From contig OX442319.1 in the NCBI GenBank assembly GCA_949358305.1, positions 11,036,001 through 11,100,000 of the forward strand: a stretch of DNA of 64,000 bases. Reading direction: 5' to 3'. The first letter of the stretch is position 1; each line of letters starts with the position of its first letter. A model generated the notes under the pieces. That model saw nothing but the letters and a program-made list of their open reading frames with translations, was not told where the DNA came from and did not search any database. A program made the translations under genes and the position numbers. Source of the DNA: Strigamia acuminata. Taxonomy: Eukaryota > Arthropoda > Chilopoda > Geophilomorpha > Linotaeniidae. Below are positions 1 through 11,800 of this stretch, one piece after another.

Positions 1-338
1 TGCAGTCAAGATTAATATTGATTGCACAGTTTACAAAAGAACAAGAAATTCTAAAATTTAAAGAAAACACGACTGGGTCTTTGACACTATCTAAGTTCGG
101 TTCCGAGAAAATCTTCACTAGTCAAATTATTGTTCTTAAAGCAAGCAAAGCTGTACAAGGTCGAAAAATTGTTAATCCTAATTAAAGAAAACATTTAAAA
201 TGTTATTTCTATTACTTACTCCATATATTATTGGAAATACCCACGTTGGGTATGCAGGAAAAAAAATTATTTCTGGAAATGCTCGATAATTGTATCCATC
301 CATTGTTTAGCGAGGACGGGCAAGAGGGGATTCATAAT
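1..338. other. No gene recognised
   Basis: AT-rich sequence with no open frame of note, no convincing splice-linked exon and no repeat that I can delimit. I see nothing to annotate here. Confidence 0.5.
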
Positions 339-521
339 TAGCGCGGAATTAATTGGCGCTTAATTAATTTTAATTCACAGTACCGGTTTTCACTTAATTG
401 ATTTACCACAGAATGAATAAGCGCGGAATTTTTCAGTAATTGTTGAATAAGTGCGGAATGCAAACATTGTTAACTGAATAAGCGCGGAATTTTGAAATAA
501 TTTGAAACTGAATAAGCACGG
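339..521 (+). repeat. Spaced GCGGAATT motif array
   Basis: The motif TGAATAAGCGCGGAATTTT recurs in variants near 413, 445, 476 and 509, with a partial AGCGCGGAATT near 341. Spacing of the four main copies is 31-33 bp; the DNA between copies differs. This looks like a degenerate tandem repeat or clustered protein-binding sites rather than coding DNA. It lies upstream of the gag-like pseudogene and could belong to that element's terminal region, but I could not define LTR ends. Confidence 0.5.
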
Positions 522-848
522 TGTTAAGTAATGTTAATGTAATGTTAAGTTCATTGTTGTTATAGTTGCCAAGAACTTGTTATTGCTAGTTACTAAGAGT
601 TATATAGTTAAATTGTTGTAAAACCGTTACCATGACTACTTAGTATTTGCTCCTCACTTGCTTGTATTTTACCAACGAGTAAAGACGTGTGTTTTGTTTT
701 CCACTTTAAAAACCTCTCTTTTATTTCGTGTTGCGAGCTATGCAGTAAACCAAAGGGGTAGCTTTGATGCAAGTGGTGTAAATGCAGTTTAGTTTAGAGC
801 ATTTACTCCATTTCACCGTTTTCTCATTCTTAATCCTACTGTCATAAT

Positions 849-2237
849 TTGACGCTAACACTTGTGGCGCTACCTACCATCTTGTACAGAATGATTGCAG
901 CCAATTACTTGCTTGTCTTATCGAAACGCGACGTATTTTTCGTATTAAAGTTGGCCCGAAATTCTAGAAAATCATTCTCGCCTTTCATCTCTAGTCAATC
1001 GTCTCGTCAGGATTTCGGAAATTACAAAGAATTACAAAAATTACAAAGAATGTCGAACTATTCAAACGTTAACCAGCACTTGTTCGAAACGGAAGTGGAC
1101 ACGGCACCCGATGACAGAGATGAACATTGGTGAAAAAACTCTACCCGTTACCCGCCCGTTACCCGTCGCCCATTAAATTTTCTTACCCTACCCTACCCTA
1201 CCCGTGCCCATACAGACCCTACCCTACTCGTACCCTAACCCGATCGCAATTACGTCACGTGTTTGTGCTTTTGCGAAATAAGCATCGATCGCAAAAACAT
1301 TGGCTGCGGCTTCAGTAGGTCAACCTGAATGTTAGCCTTGAAAACATTCACATCATGCAACTTAGGCTTGGACGACGACGCAGAGGACGACGATTGCATG
1401 TTCGTGTTGTGATAATTCGTTTTGTGGTGCACACTTTAAATATACACACACACGGATACGATGTCTCGCATACGTTTTTTTAGTCGTGTAACACGACTAA
1501 AAAAACGTACCCGAGACATACCCGTCACCCGTTACCCGGGCGGGTACAGGGTACGGGTAAGAAATGTTCATCTCTGCCCGATGATCGGCTATTCGATTAT
1601 CCCCACATCAATATTTTTCGGGCTATGGCGAACGAGGGATTTCGATCTCATTTGTATTCGCAAAACGAAGTACTTGAGATGCTGAAACTAACGTATCGGA
1701 GAGCGCCGATGCTACAAAACACTAAGCAGCAATCGACGGAATCCCTTCACGATTTTCTATTGAAGTTCTTCGAGGTTTGGAGATTGCAACGTCGATTCTG
1801 CAAACTTGGCGCTGCACTCATTTTCATCCAGAACCTGACAAACTTCGGCCGATCGCAGGTACGTGAACACAAGTTGGAGGATCGATCTGCCGTTGGATGC
1901 TATTTACGATTACGTGTGCGCGAATAAAGCGTCGTTTGAGCGCTCGTCTCTCGATTGGGAAACATTCGGAGAGTTTGATTTTTCGATGTTTGAAAGGGCG
2001 GTGCAGCTGCAGAAGACCAGGCAAGAATCGACAGAAACCGTTTACGATTTCGTGTTGAGGTTCTTCGAGGTTTGGAGATTGCAATATCGTTTCTGCGGAC
2101 TTGGCGGTGCGCACATACTCGTTCAGAATCTTACGTTCTACGGCTTATCGCGAATAAGTCTGCATAAGTTGGAGTATCTGTCGTTGGATGCTATCAAAGA
2201 TTTCGTGCGCGATAATAGAAATCTTTTCGACTACTGA
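849..2237 (+). pseudogene. Decayed gag-like ORF, split by a MITE and frameshifted
   Basis: An open frame runs 849-1114, is interrupted by a 462-bp MITE (1115-1576), and continues in the same frame from 1585 to about 1880. The encoded protein holds two tandem copies of a segment of roughly 85-90 residues, each with the motif FFEVWRLQ and a conserved QNLT, followed by SLDAI. The spacing resembles the helical gag domain of LTR retrotransposons, but there is no zinc knuckle and no protease or polymerase nearby, so the family call is tentative. Between the two copies, near 1883-1890, the first copy has 4 extra bases (GATCGAT where the second has one triplet), which breaks the frame. The second copy then reads openly to a stop at 2235-2237. 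I call it an inactivated transposon-derived gene. Confidence 0.5.
1115..1576. mobile_element. hAT-type MITE, 462 bp, perfect 8-bp TSD
   Basis: Terminal inverted repeats start CAGAGATGAACATT and end AATGTTCATCTCTG. They are flanked by a perfect 8-bp target duplication CCCGATGA at 1107-1114 and 1577-1584, the hallmark of the hAT superfamily. Inside, GGGTA/TACCC-rich arms and a near-perfect hairpin at about 1461-1519 make the element largely foldback. It carries no transposase and must be non-autonomous. It sits inside the gag-like frame, and excision to one TSD copy would leave that frame in phase. Confidence 0.88.
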
Positions 2238-2809
2238 GTTGGAGAAATGTTTTATCAGATTTCGTTGGCTTGTTTCGTTTTTATTCATTTTTTGTTACAT
2301 GTATTATCAGTATTTCATCATTATTTTTATTTTTTAATTCATAAATAACGCCAACAGGGCAAAAAAACAATAAATTTAAATGCAATAATATAGTACATTG
2401 TACCCAGTTATAAAACAAAAATGTTGTTCAAGATTCAAAACACTAAAAACGATTAAACGGTTTAGTAAACGTAATATAACTTGAATAAAACATGGTTTGT
2501 TTTATGACGGCGATAAAACTAGTCTGGTAACGGTACCACATTACGGTTTTGTTGTTACCTTTTGTGCTAGTTAAACATTTGCTCATTTTTATTTTCTAAT
2601 TTAATGTTTTTAAGTCTGACGGTTTAAAGTTATGTCGGGTTAGTTAAAATAAATTGAAAAACAGGTTTTTCTGTAATAAGAACTAAGAAGAAATGACCTC
2701 GCAATTTGTTTTTCAAATTTCTTACTTGGAAATGTCCAACTCGACAGGAAAAGGGTAGTTAATTACTAAGAAGGAATTGCAAAGGAAATGGAAAACAGTT
2801 GAAATAAAT
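2238..2809. other. Intergenic, nothing recognised
   Basis: AT-rich spacer between the gag-like pseudogene and the first candidate exon of the Tie-like receptor. It presumably contains the receptor's promoter and 5' UTR, but no TATA box or other site stands out. Confidence 0.4.
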
Positions 2810-5800
2810 ATGCATTTTATCACGATTCTTATTAGTGGTAAAGATGGTAAAAATGCTTTCGGATTATTTATATGTGGCCTGTACGATTTTACTTCAAATT
2901 CACATATCACAGTCGCTTCCATTTGGTAATTACATCTAGTGAATGAAAATGCGATTCATACATGTTTTTTTTTTGTTTAGATGCACATTTGACAGTTCAA
3001 AATGCGTTTATCAACGTCAAAAGTGGATCGAGTTCATTTATTCTCTGCCATCCATCGAACAACAATCCTCAAGATTTTTATTTCTACCGAACAGAAAGTG
3101 GACAGGTGTGTTTGTTTCTCTATTTATTTCTATACTAAGTTTCAAGATGAATAATATGTTTGTTCGTAATGATGTTGACTCCTAGTTCTGTCATAAATTC
3201 TCCTATAAACTAAATTGATAAATTTGATAAATTTTAAAGAAACCAACAAGTTTATTTTCTAAATTCTCCTTTTAAGCAAAACTTTGACATTTTTTGGCGA
3301 ACAAATACATCTACGGTTCAAAAATACATCAAAATTATATTGCAATGATTTTGAAATGCATTAGGCTTCATGAGAATGCATTTTAATATTTTTGCGTGTT
3401 ATTGGTTTGCAAATGATAATACATTTTGTAAAATGTATTAAAAAAAGCATTAAAAATTGCATTTCCAATATTATTATTTGTCAGATTATAAACTGTAGAA
3501 ATAATACACTCATTTCCGCAAAATGCTTTACATTTTGGACTGCGTTATTAAATTGAATAACAATATATTGCAATAGGTATTTTTGAACCATATGGGTGCG
3601 AGGTGCGACCCATTTACTGTAGCAATGTAGAGAAGCCAAATCCGGTGCAATTGCACTTGTTGGCTTGTGGTAGTCGGTAAACAGTAACATTGGGTTCACG
3701 GACCTCGGTAATCCTGTGAACGGAAATGGCGGATGCCCCAGTTGTTGGACTGCATGGTCATCGGATGACCCGGAAGTGATCAAAATTGGCACTTCTCGTC
3801 GTCTGCTATTTCTGTTTTGAAATATGAATTTAAATTTTGACTGAATTAATTTCTTTTAGGGCCATAACATGCCTTTGTACAGCGATGTTCGTCGTTTACC
3901 AGCACCCACACATTCCGTTGCATTAATTATGGAGCATCACGATGATGCACAGCAACGATTCGGAACGTACACTTGCAAAGATAATGCAAGTGAAAGTTCG
4001 GTAACAACGTTTAAATTGCCCGATCCAAAATTAGGTAAAAGTGTTATTAGACGAAAATTTTATTGAGTAATGATTGGTTTTTTTTTATAGCTGAAGTTAC
4101 GGCTTTTCAAACTTTCATCACTAAAAATGTGGGCGAAGACGTTCTTTTTCACGTGGCTGTAAGCAGACTGGATTTGCCACTGGTTTGGCTTCACGATCAA
4201 AACGAAGTAACCGAATGGCGTAATGAAACAGTGATCAGAATTGAGTCTGTCAACGCATCAAACAGTGGGATTTATGAATGTTTCTACGAAGGACGACGCC
4301 ATTTGGGATCGCATGCTTTCATTCAACTGCTTGTAAGAAGTAAGTACACTCTCAGAAGACTGTAATCACTAATGTGACGACACAGCTTCCGTACTTACAC
4401 TGGAACAAAATATGGCTTTAAACGTCTTTTAATTGCTGACAAGTTAATGTAAATTTGAACTTTGTAAAGTCACATTTACAAAGATTGTAAATTTTTGATT
4501 TAATCAATAACTTTACAAAATTAAAAAGACAATTTACAATAAGCACACACAATAAATTTACAGGTTGTGCCGCCTTTAAATGGGGAGAAAACTGCGAGAA
4601 CAATTGTCCCTCATGTTTCAATGGAGGACTTTGTCACGATACTTTGGGAGTTTGCATTTGTCCACCCGGATTTGATGGCAAACACTGTGAAATTAGTGAG
4701 TAATTAACCAAATTTACAATCGAGTGCGATGAACTAATGAACAGATTCGTTAATTTAGCTTGTGACAAGAATTTCTTCGGAAAAGACTGTAAGAAAAAAT
4801 GCGATTACGAAAATCCTGTTGAATCGGACGAACCATGCGCTACATATCTGTTTTGTTTGCCACACCCGTACGGTTGTGGCTGCGCAGCCGGTTTCAGAGG
4901 AAATCTATGCAAAGAAGGTAAACAATTGTAGAATATAGAAGTGGAATTCTACTGTAAAGTTCGATTAGAGTTGGGCTCAACAGCCAGCAATAGGCCCGTA
5001 GATTTCGGTATTGTTTACTACATTCTGCGGTCGTTGGGGCGCAGAAATGAAGCAAAGTTACTTGGATGATTTTGGAGTCAAGACTGGTTTTATTCAGGTT
5101 TGTTCCCTGACAACCAGGACATCGTTTACAACAGTGAATTAGCCTACATATGAGTTGCATTATTGATATTCATGTATAATTTATTGGAGGAAGAATATGG
5201 CAGACATGGCAACAATATTCCACATGTGAAGAATCTACATTATAGTAACATCCAATTTTATTTTTTGTTTTCTCAGACTGTGACGACGGCTTTTACGGCT
5301 CCGACTGCACTCAAGCTTGCCACTGTGAGGGAGGATTTACTTGTGACAAAAGAACAGGAAATTGCAGTGCAGGATGTGCCGAAGGCTGGACAGGAAATTC
5401 ATGTGAAATAGAAAGTAAGATAAGAAAGTAAACCACTGAATTTTTATTTTCTACAAATATGATTTACTCGTAGCATGCTCTGGAGAATATTATGGACCAA
5501 ATTGTTCATTGCCTTGTTCGTGTGCAAATGGCGGTAATTGTAATCCAGTCGACGGGACATGCAATTGCCTGGATTCTTGGAAAGGAAGTTTGTGCAATGA
5601 GAGTAAGTAAATTCTACTTCTCTTTGAGTGATAAAATTGTGGAGTAATTATGTAAAAATTTATTTATTTCAGCTGCACCAAATGTGATATCATTAGAACC
5701 ATTGGAAGTAAATGCAGGAGCAGAAGTCAATTTGAGTTGTACAATAGAATCATCAAATCCACTCGCATCAGCAGACATTTTGCTAGAGTAAAGTAATGAC

Positions 5801-8800
5801 ACATTTATTATCTTTCAGATTGAAATAACTGTTATAAAATTACAGCAATTTATCTGACTTGACAACTACTATACTAGCAGTAAATGACACCCTCTATGCA
5901 GTGATTGCAAGCACAAATATTACAGAAAACATTACAGTTAACTGCACAGGAACAAATGTCTATGGCAGCACGGACCAACAGTTTACTGTGATAGCAATAG
6001 GTGTATAAGCTGGGTTTCTGACTCGATAAATCTTACAAATATTGTTTTTATATTTATATGCCAGAACCGCCATATTTAAAATCAAAACCACAGGCTGAAA
6101 ATGTAACAGAAAATTCAATAATGTTATTGTGGAATAATTGGACGTATGGAATAGACGGAGGGGGAAAATTAGATGATCACATAGAATACAGAGTAATGTT
6201 TTCATTTAACGAAACCAAACATGGAATTCAATATTGAACTACAGTTGATTATTAATTTCTAGGTTGTAATGAAAATAATGAACTTTAAATGGTACAATGA
6301 CTGGAGTTCTAAAACAACTGGAGTCCAAATTGGTCAATTGAATCCAGATGTTGAATACGAAGTAGCGATTCAATGTCGGAGACCCGGTGTTGGCGGTGAT
6401 GGACCTTTCAGCCCTTCAATTCGCGTTAAAACTAATTGCCAACTTCCAAATGGCACATTTCCAATGAATCTAACGAATATTGAATATGGAAGCACCTTTA
6501 TCGCCTTAAAATGGGAGGTATATATGATAAAAGCAAAAAAAAAAAAAAAAAAAAAAAATTGCTTTAAATAAAATTAAAATTATAAATTTTTCAGAATGTG
6601 CATCACACAAAAGGAGTTTGCAAAAATATGACTTATGAGGTGACGTGGAGTGAAATTGTTGATGACTCGGCAAACGAAGACGAAGACGAGCAAATTACGG
6701 ATGCGGAAGATTCATTTAACCTGACAAACCTAAAACCATCCACAAATTACCACTTAGAAATTAGTGAATTTTCGGATAAGGAAGATACTTTCAACATAAC
6801 AAACCTGCGACCATCCACAAATTACCACATAGAAATTAGTTTAATTTCGGATAATCAGATAGTTGGCACTCCGGCGACTCTATCCGTAAACACCACAACA
6901 TTAAGTAAGTGGACTTTCTTACGGTGGAAACTCAAAGGAGCGGGTAAAATTTAAAAGCTTGCTTTTACTTGAAAAAGCGACTAAAAACTCGTCCGCTTGA
7001 GCAAACACAAACTTGCGTTTTTATTCAAAACTTTGTTTTGAAGCGAGCTTGTACTCACCTGCTCTGATCAAACTGAATTCGGTTGACCAGCTTCAAGCTT
7101 GCTGGTGTTTTGGTCATGTGACTTTGACAGCCAATCAGAATCGTGAGGAAATTCTTGGAGGAGATTTTGGCGGGAATTTCTGACTATCTACCTAGCTAAC
7201 TTGAGTTTGCCAGTTAAGCTTTGATGTAAATAATGGGGTGTTGATGCCACACTACTTCGTCTCTCTTCAGTATATTTTGATGATTTAAAATTTTAATTGT
7301 AGCGTGCTCTGGAGATATGTATGGGCCAAATTGTTCACTAGCATGTTCCTGTGCAAATGGCAGTGAATGCAATTCAAATGATGGGTCATGCAAATGCCTG
7401 GATTCTCAGTATGGGACTTCATGCAATGAGAGTAAGTTGTTAATTAAAGTAAACGCTCGAAAATTATTGTTGAAATAATAATAAGTGTTTAAAAAATTTC
7501 AGCTGTACCAAATGTGATATCTTTAGAACCATTAGAAGTAAATGCAGGAGCAGAAGTCAATTTGAGTTGTATAATAGAATCATCAAATCCTCTCGCATCA
7601 GCAGACATTCTGCTTGAGTACGCATTAAAACACGTATACAATCTGTTTTCAGATTGCAATAATTGTTATAAAATTGTAGGAATTTATCTGAGCTGACAAG
7701 TACTACAGAAGAAATAAATGGCACCTTGTATGAAGTGGTTGTAAGCACAAATGTTACAGAAAACATTACAGTGAACTGCACAGGAACAAATGTCCATGGA
7801 AGCACCAATCATCAATTTACCGTGACAGCAATAGGTAAATCCTGGGTTTCTCTTTTTGCCGAAGACTTCGGTTTTCCGAACGCAAGCATACACAGACGAT
7901 ACGTGTCTTTAAAAAAAGGCAAAAATTGATACGTACATGTTACATATCGTTAAAGAAAGACACAAATCGCCGTTTTTTTCCCTGAAAAATGGCGATTTAT
8001 GCATTTATTTCTGATTTTCGGAAAATATTGATTTACAGCCAATTTCGGCTTTCTATTGAATAAAAATAATTCCTATGCATTTATGCATTTATCCGAGCCT
8101 TACTTATAAACATTCTATTTTATATTTACACCAGGACCACCGTTTTTAAAATCAAAACCACAGGTTGTAAATGTAACAGAAAATTCAATGGTGTTATCGT
8201 GGAATAATTGGACTTTTGGAATAGACGGTGGAGGAAAATTGGATGACGAAATAGAATACAGAGTAATGCTTTCGTTTTATGAAATCAAACATGACTGTTA
8301 ATTCCTAATTTCTATAGGTTCAAATAAAAGTAAATACCCATATATGGTATAATGAGTGGAGTTCTCAAACATCTGGAATTGAAATTGGTCAATTGAATCC
8401 AGATGTTGAATACGAAGTAGCGATTCAATGTCGCAGACCTGGTGTCGGCGGTGAAGGACCTTTTAGTCCTTCAATATATGTTAAAACTAATTGCCAAATT
8501 CCAACTACAAATGGCACATTTCCAATGAACCTAACTTATCTTGATTACGGACGCACCTTTATCGTTTTAACGTGGGAGGTATGTGGACAGTTTCAAGTCT
8601 TTGAAAACAAAACTGATTTAAATAAAATGTGAAATAACAAATTTTCAGAATGTGCATTACAAAAGTGGAGTCTGCAATATGTCTTACGAAGTTACATGGA
8701 ATGCAGTTGATGATGGATCGGGAGAAGTGCGAATCACGGATAATGAACATGCGTTAAACCTTACAAACTTGAAGCCGTCCACAAATTACCATATAGAAAT

Positions 8801-11800
8801 TAGTCTAATTGCGGATAATCAGACAGTTGGCACTCCAGCGACTATATCTGTAAACACCACAACTTCAAGTAAGTGCGCACTAAATTATCTCCGTTGTGAG
8901 TCTCAACTAAATAGAGAGGTTCTGCCAGGAGTAAGATCGGAACGGCAACTTGTAGAGTAAACTCCGCCCACCCGTTTCCTCGCCTGTTGCCGTTGTTTTC
9001 ACGTCTGGACCCGCCATTACATGTTGCAAACGCGGGCGCAAAGTCAAGCTTAGCTCCGCCCCATGACGTCAGCACAAAAAGTGATGACGTTTCGGCTTTC
9101 CAGACGTCAGCCGTTCCCGTCTAACGCCTGGCATAACCTCTCTAATACATGAGACAGACTGTTTGTGGTGAATGCTTAGTGCAGACAGAATATGCTTTAT
9201 TGCAAGAAGACTTATATACCAAGTAAAGGAGAAAAGGGGTTTGGGTCACAAGATAAGATAGGATATTATAATTTCCGCCCCTGAACACCTGTTTTTAATT
9301 TCCCTCTTCTTCGAAAGATGGCAAGCGTGAAGCAAAGTGGTACCGGTAGTGTTGTACTATAATTTTTCATTTTAATTACAGCATGCTCTGGAGATAATTA
9401 CCAGCAAAATTGTTCACTCGCATGTTCTTCTGCAATTGACAGTGAATGCAATTCAGTTGATGGGTTGTGCAATTGCTCAGATTCTGAGAATGGGACGTCA
9501 CACATTGAGAGTAAGTTATTGATTATTGATTAAAGAAACAGTAAACACATGAAAATTATTGATGAGATAAAAAAGATGTTGAAAACATTTCAGCTGCACC
9601 AAACGTCCTTTCGTTAGAACCGTTAGAAGTAAATGCAGGAGCAGAAGTCAATTTGAGTTGTATAATAGAATCAACAAATCCACTCGCGTCAGCAGACATT
9701 CTGCTTGAGTACACATTAAAACACGTACAATCTGTTTTCAGATTGCAATAATTGTTATAAAATTATAGGAATTTATCTGACCTGACAAGTACTACACAAG
9801 AAATAAATGGCACCTTGTATGAAGTGGTTGTAAGCACAAATGTTACAGAAAACATTACAGTGAACTGCACAGGAACAAATGTCTATGGAAGCACAGACCA
9901 ACAGTTTACTGTGATAGCAATAGGTATAAAAGCTTGGTAACATCTTGTAAACATTCTATTTGTATATTTATATTCCAGAACAACCATATTTAAAATCGAA
10001 ACCACAGGCTGAAAATGTAACAGAAAATTCAATAATGTTATTGTGGAATAATTGGACGTATGGAATAGACGGAGGAGGAAAATTAGATGATCACATAGAA
10101 TACAGAGTAATGTTTTCATTTAACAATACCAAACATGTAATTCAATATTGAACTACTGTTTATTATTAATTTCTAGGTTGTAATGAAAGTAATGAACTTC
10201 AAATGGTACAACGACTGGAGTTCTAAAACAACTGGAGTCCAAATTGGTCAATTGAATCCAGATGTTGAATACGAAGTAGCGATTCAATGTCGGAGACCCG
10301 GTGTCGGCGGTGATGGACCTTTCAGCCCTTCAATTCGTGTCAAAACCAATTGCCAAATTCCAAATGGCACATTTCCAATGAATCTAACGTATCTTGAATA
10401 TGGAAGCACCTTTATCGCTTTAAAATGGGAGGTATATGTTAAAAGCAAAAAAAAAAAAAATAATAAAAATATGCACTATATAAAATTAAAATTACAAATT
10501 TTTCAGAATGTGCATCACACAAGAGGAGTTTGCAAAAATATGACTTATGAGGTGACATGGAATGAAATTGTTGATGGATCGGCAAACGGTGACATGCAAA
10601 CTACAGAAAATACATTTAACCTGACAAACCCGGGACCAACCACAGAGTACCAAATAGAAATCAGTCAAATTTCGGATAGGGAAGATACATTCAATATATC
10701 AGGTTTAAAACCATCCACAAATTACCAAATAGAAGTCAGCCTGATAGCGGATGACCGGATAGTTGGCACTCCGGCTAATATATCGGTTAACACTATATCG
10801 ACTAAGACAACTTCAACCTGCAAGTTTATTGTCAATTTTGTAAGAAAATGCAGCTATAAAAATTTTTGTTTTATTTTTATAGCTGCACCAATCATCATTT
10901 CATTTGAACCATTAGAAGTGAATATGGGAGCCGAGGTCAATTTAAGTTGTACAATAGAATCAATTAATCCACTCACATTTGGGAGCATTTGGGAAATGTA
11001 AATATAATCTTCATAAATTTATGAATATAGTAATTATTTATTTATCTAGGGAATTTCCAAACTCGAATAATACTGTACAAGAAACACAAGACTCGCGGTA
11101 TGAAGTTATTTTAAGCAGAAATGTTACTGAAGACATGACAGTTAATTGCACTGGAATCAATTCTTATGGAACGGCCAGTCAAGAATTCAGTTTAACAGCA
11201 ATAGGTGAGACTCCTCTCTGACTAATATGGGAAAAATATATAAACTATAATAACTGATAACTTAGATCAACCATACTTAAAGTCGGAACCGCGGATTCTA
11301 AATAAAACAGAAAATGAAGTAGAAATCGGATGGGATGTTTGGACATATGGGACAGATGGCGGAGGAAAATTTAACGATGACATTGAATACAGAGTAAGAA
11401 TTTCCCGAACTATCCAGATTTCCCAGTACTAAATTTGTTCCCACGGCCCGACCTATCCAGATTTCCCAGTACTAAATTTGTTCCCACGGCCCGATCTATC
11501 CAGATTTACCAGTACTACAGTAAATTTGTTCCCACGGCCCGACCTATCCAGATTTCCCAGTACTAAATTTGTTCCCAGTCCAGCAGGGAAATACGGTATT
11601 TTATTTATATATATTTTATATCATCTGTAGGTTGTTATTTTGAGTTCTGACATGTATTATGACTGGTTCTCTGACACCTCCGGAATTAAAATCGGTCGGT
11701 TGGATCCAGATACCGAGTATGAAATAGCAATTCAATGTCGCAGACCGGGTGTGCGTGGAGAAGGGGCCTTCAGTCCATCAGTATTTGTAACAACAGATTG

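Noticed and set aside
6905-7302. Possible MITE with GAGCRGGT arms in the Tie-like intron 13
   Set aside because: Arms match only weakly and no target duplication could be found.
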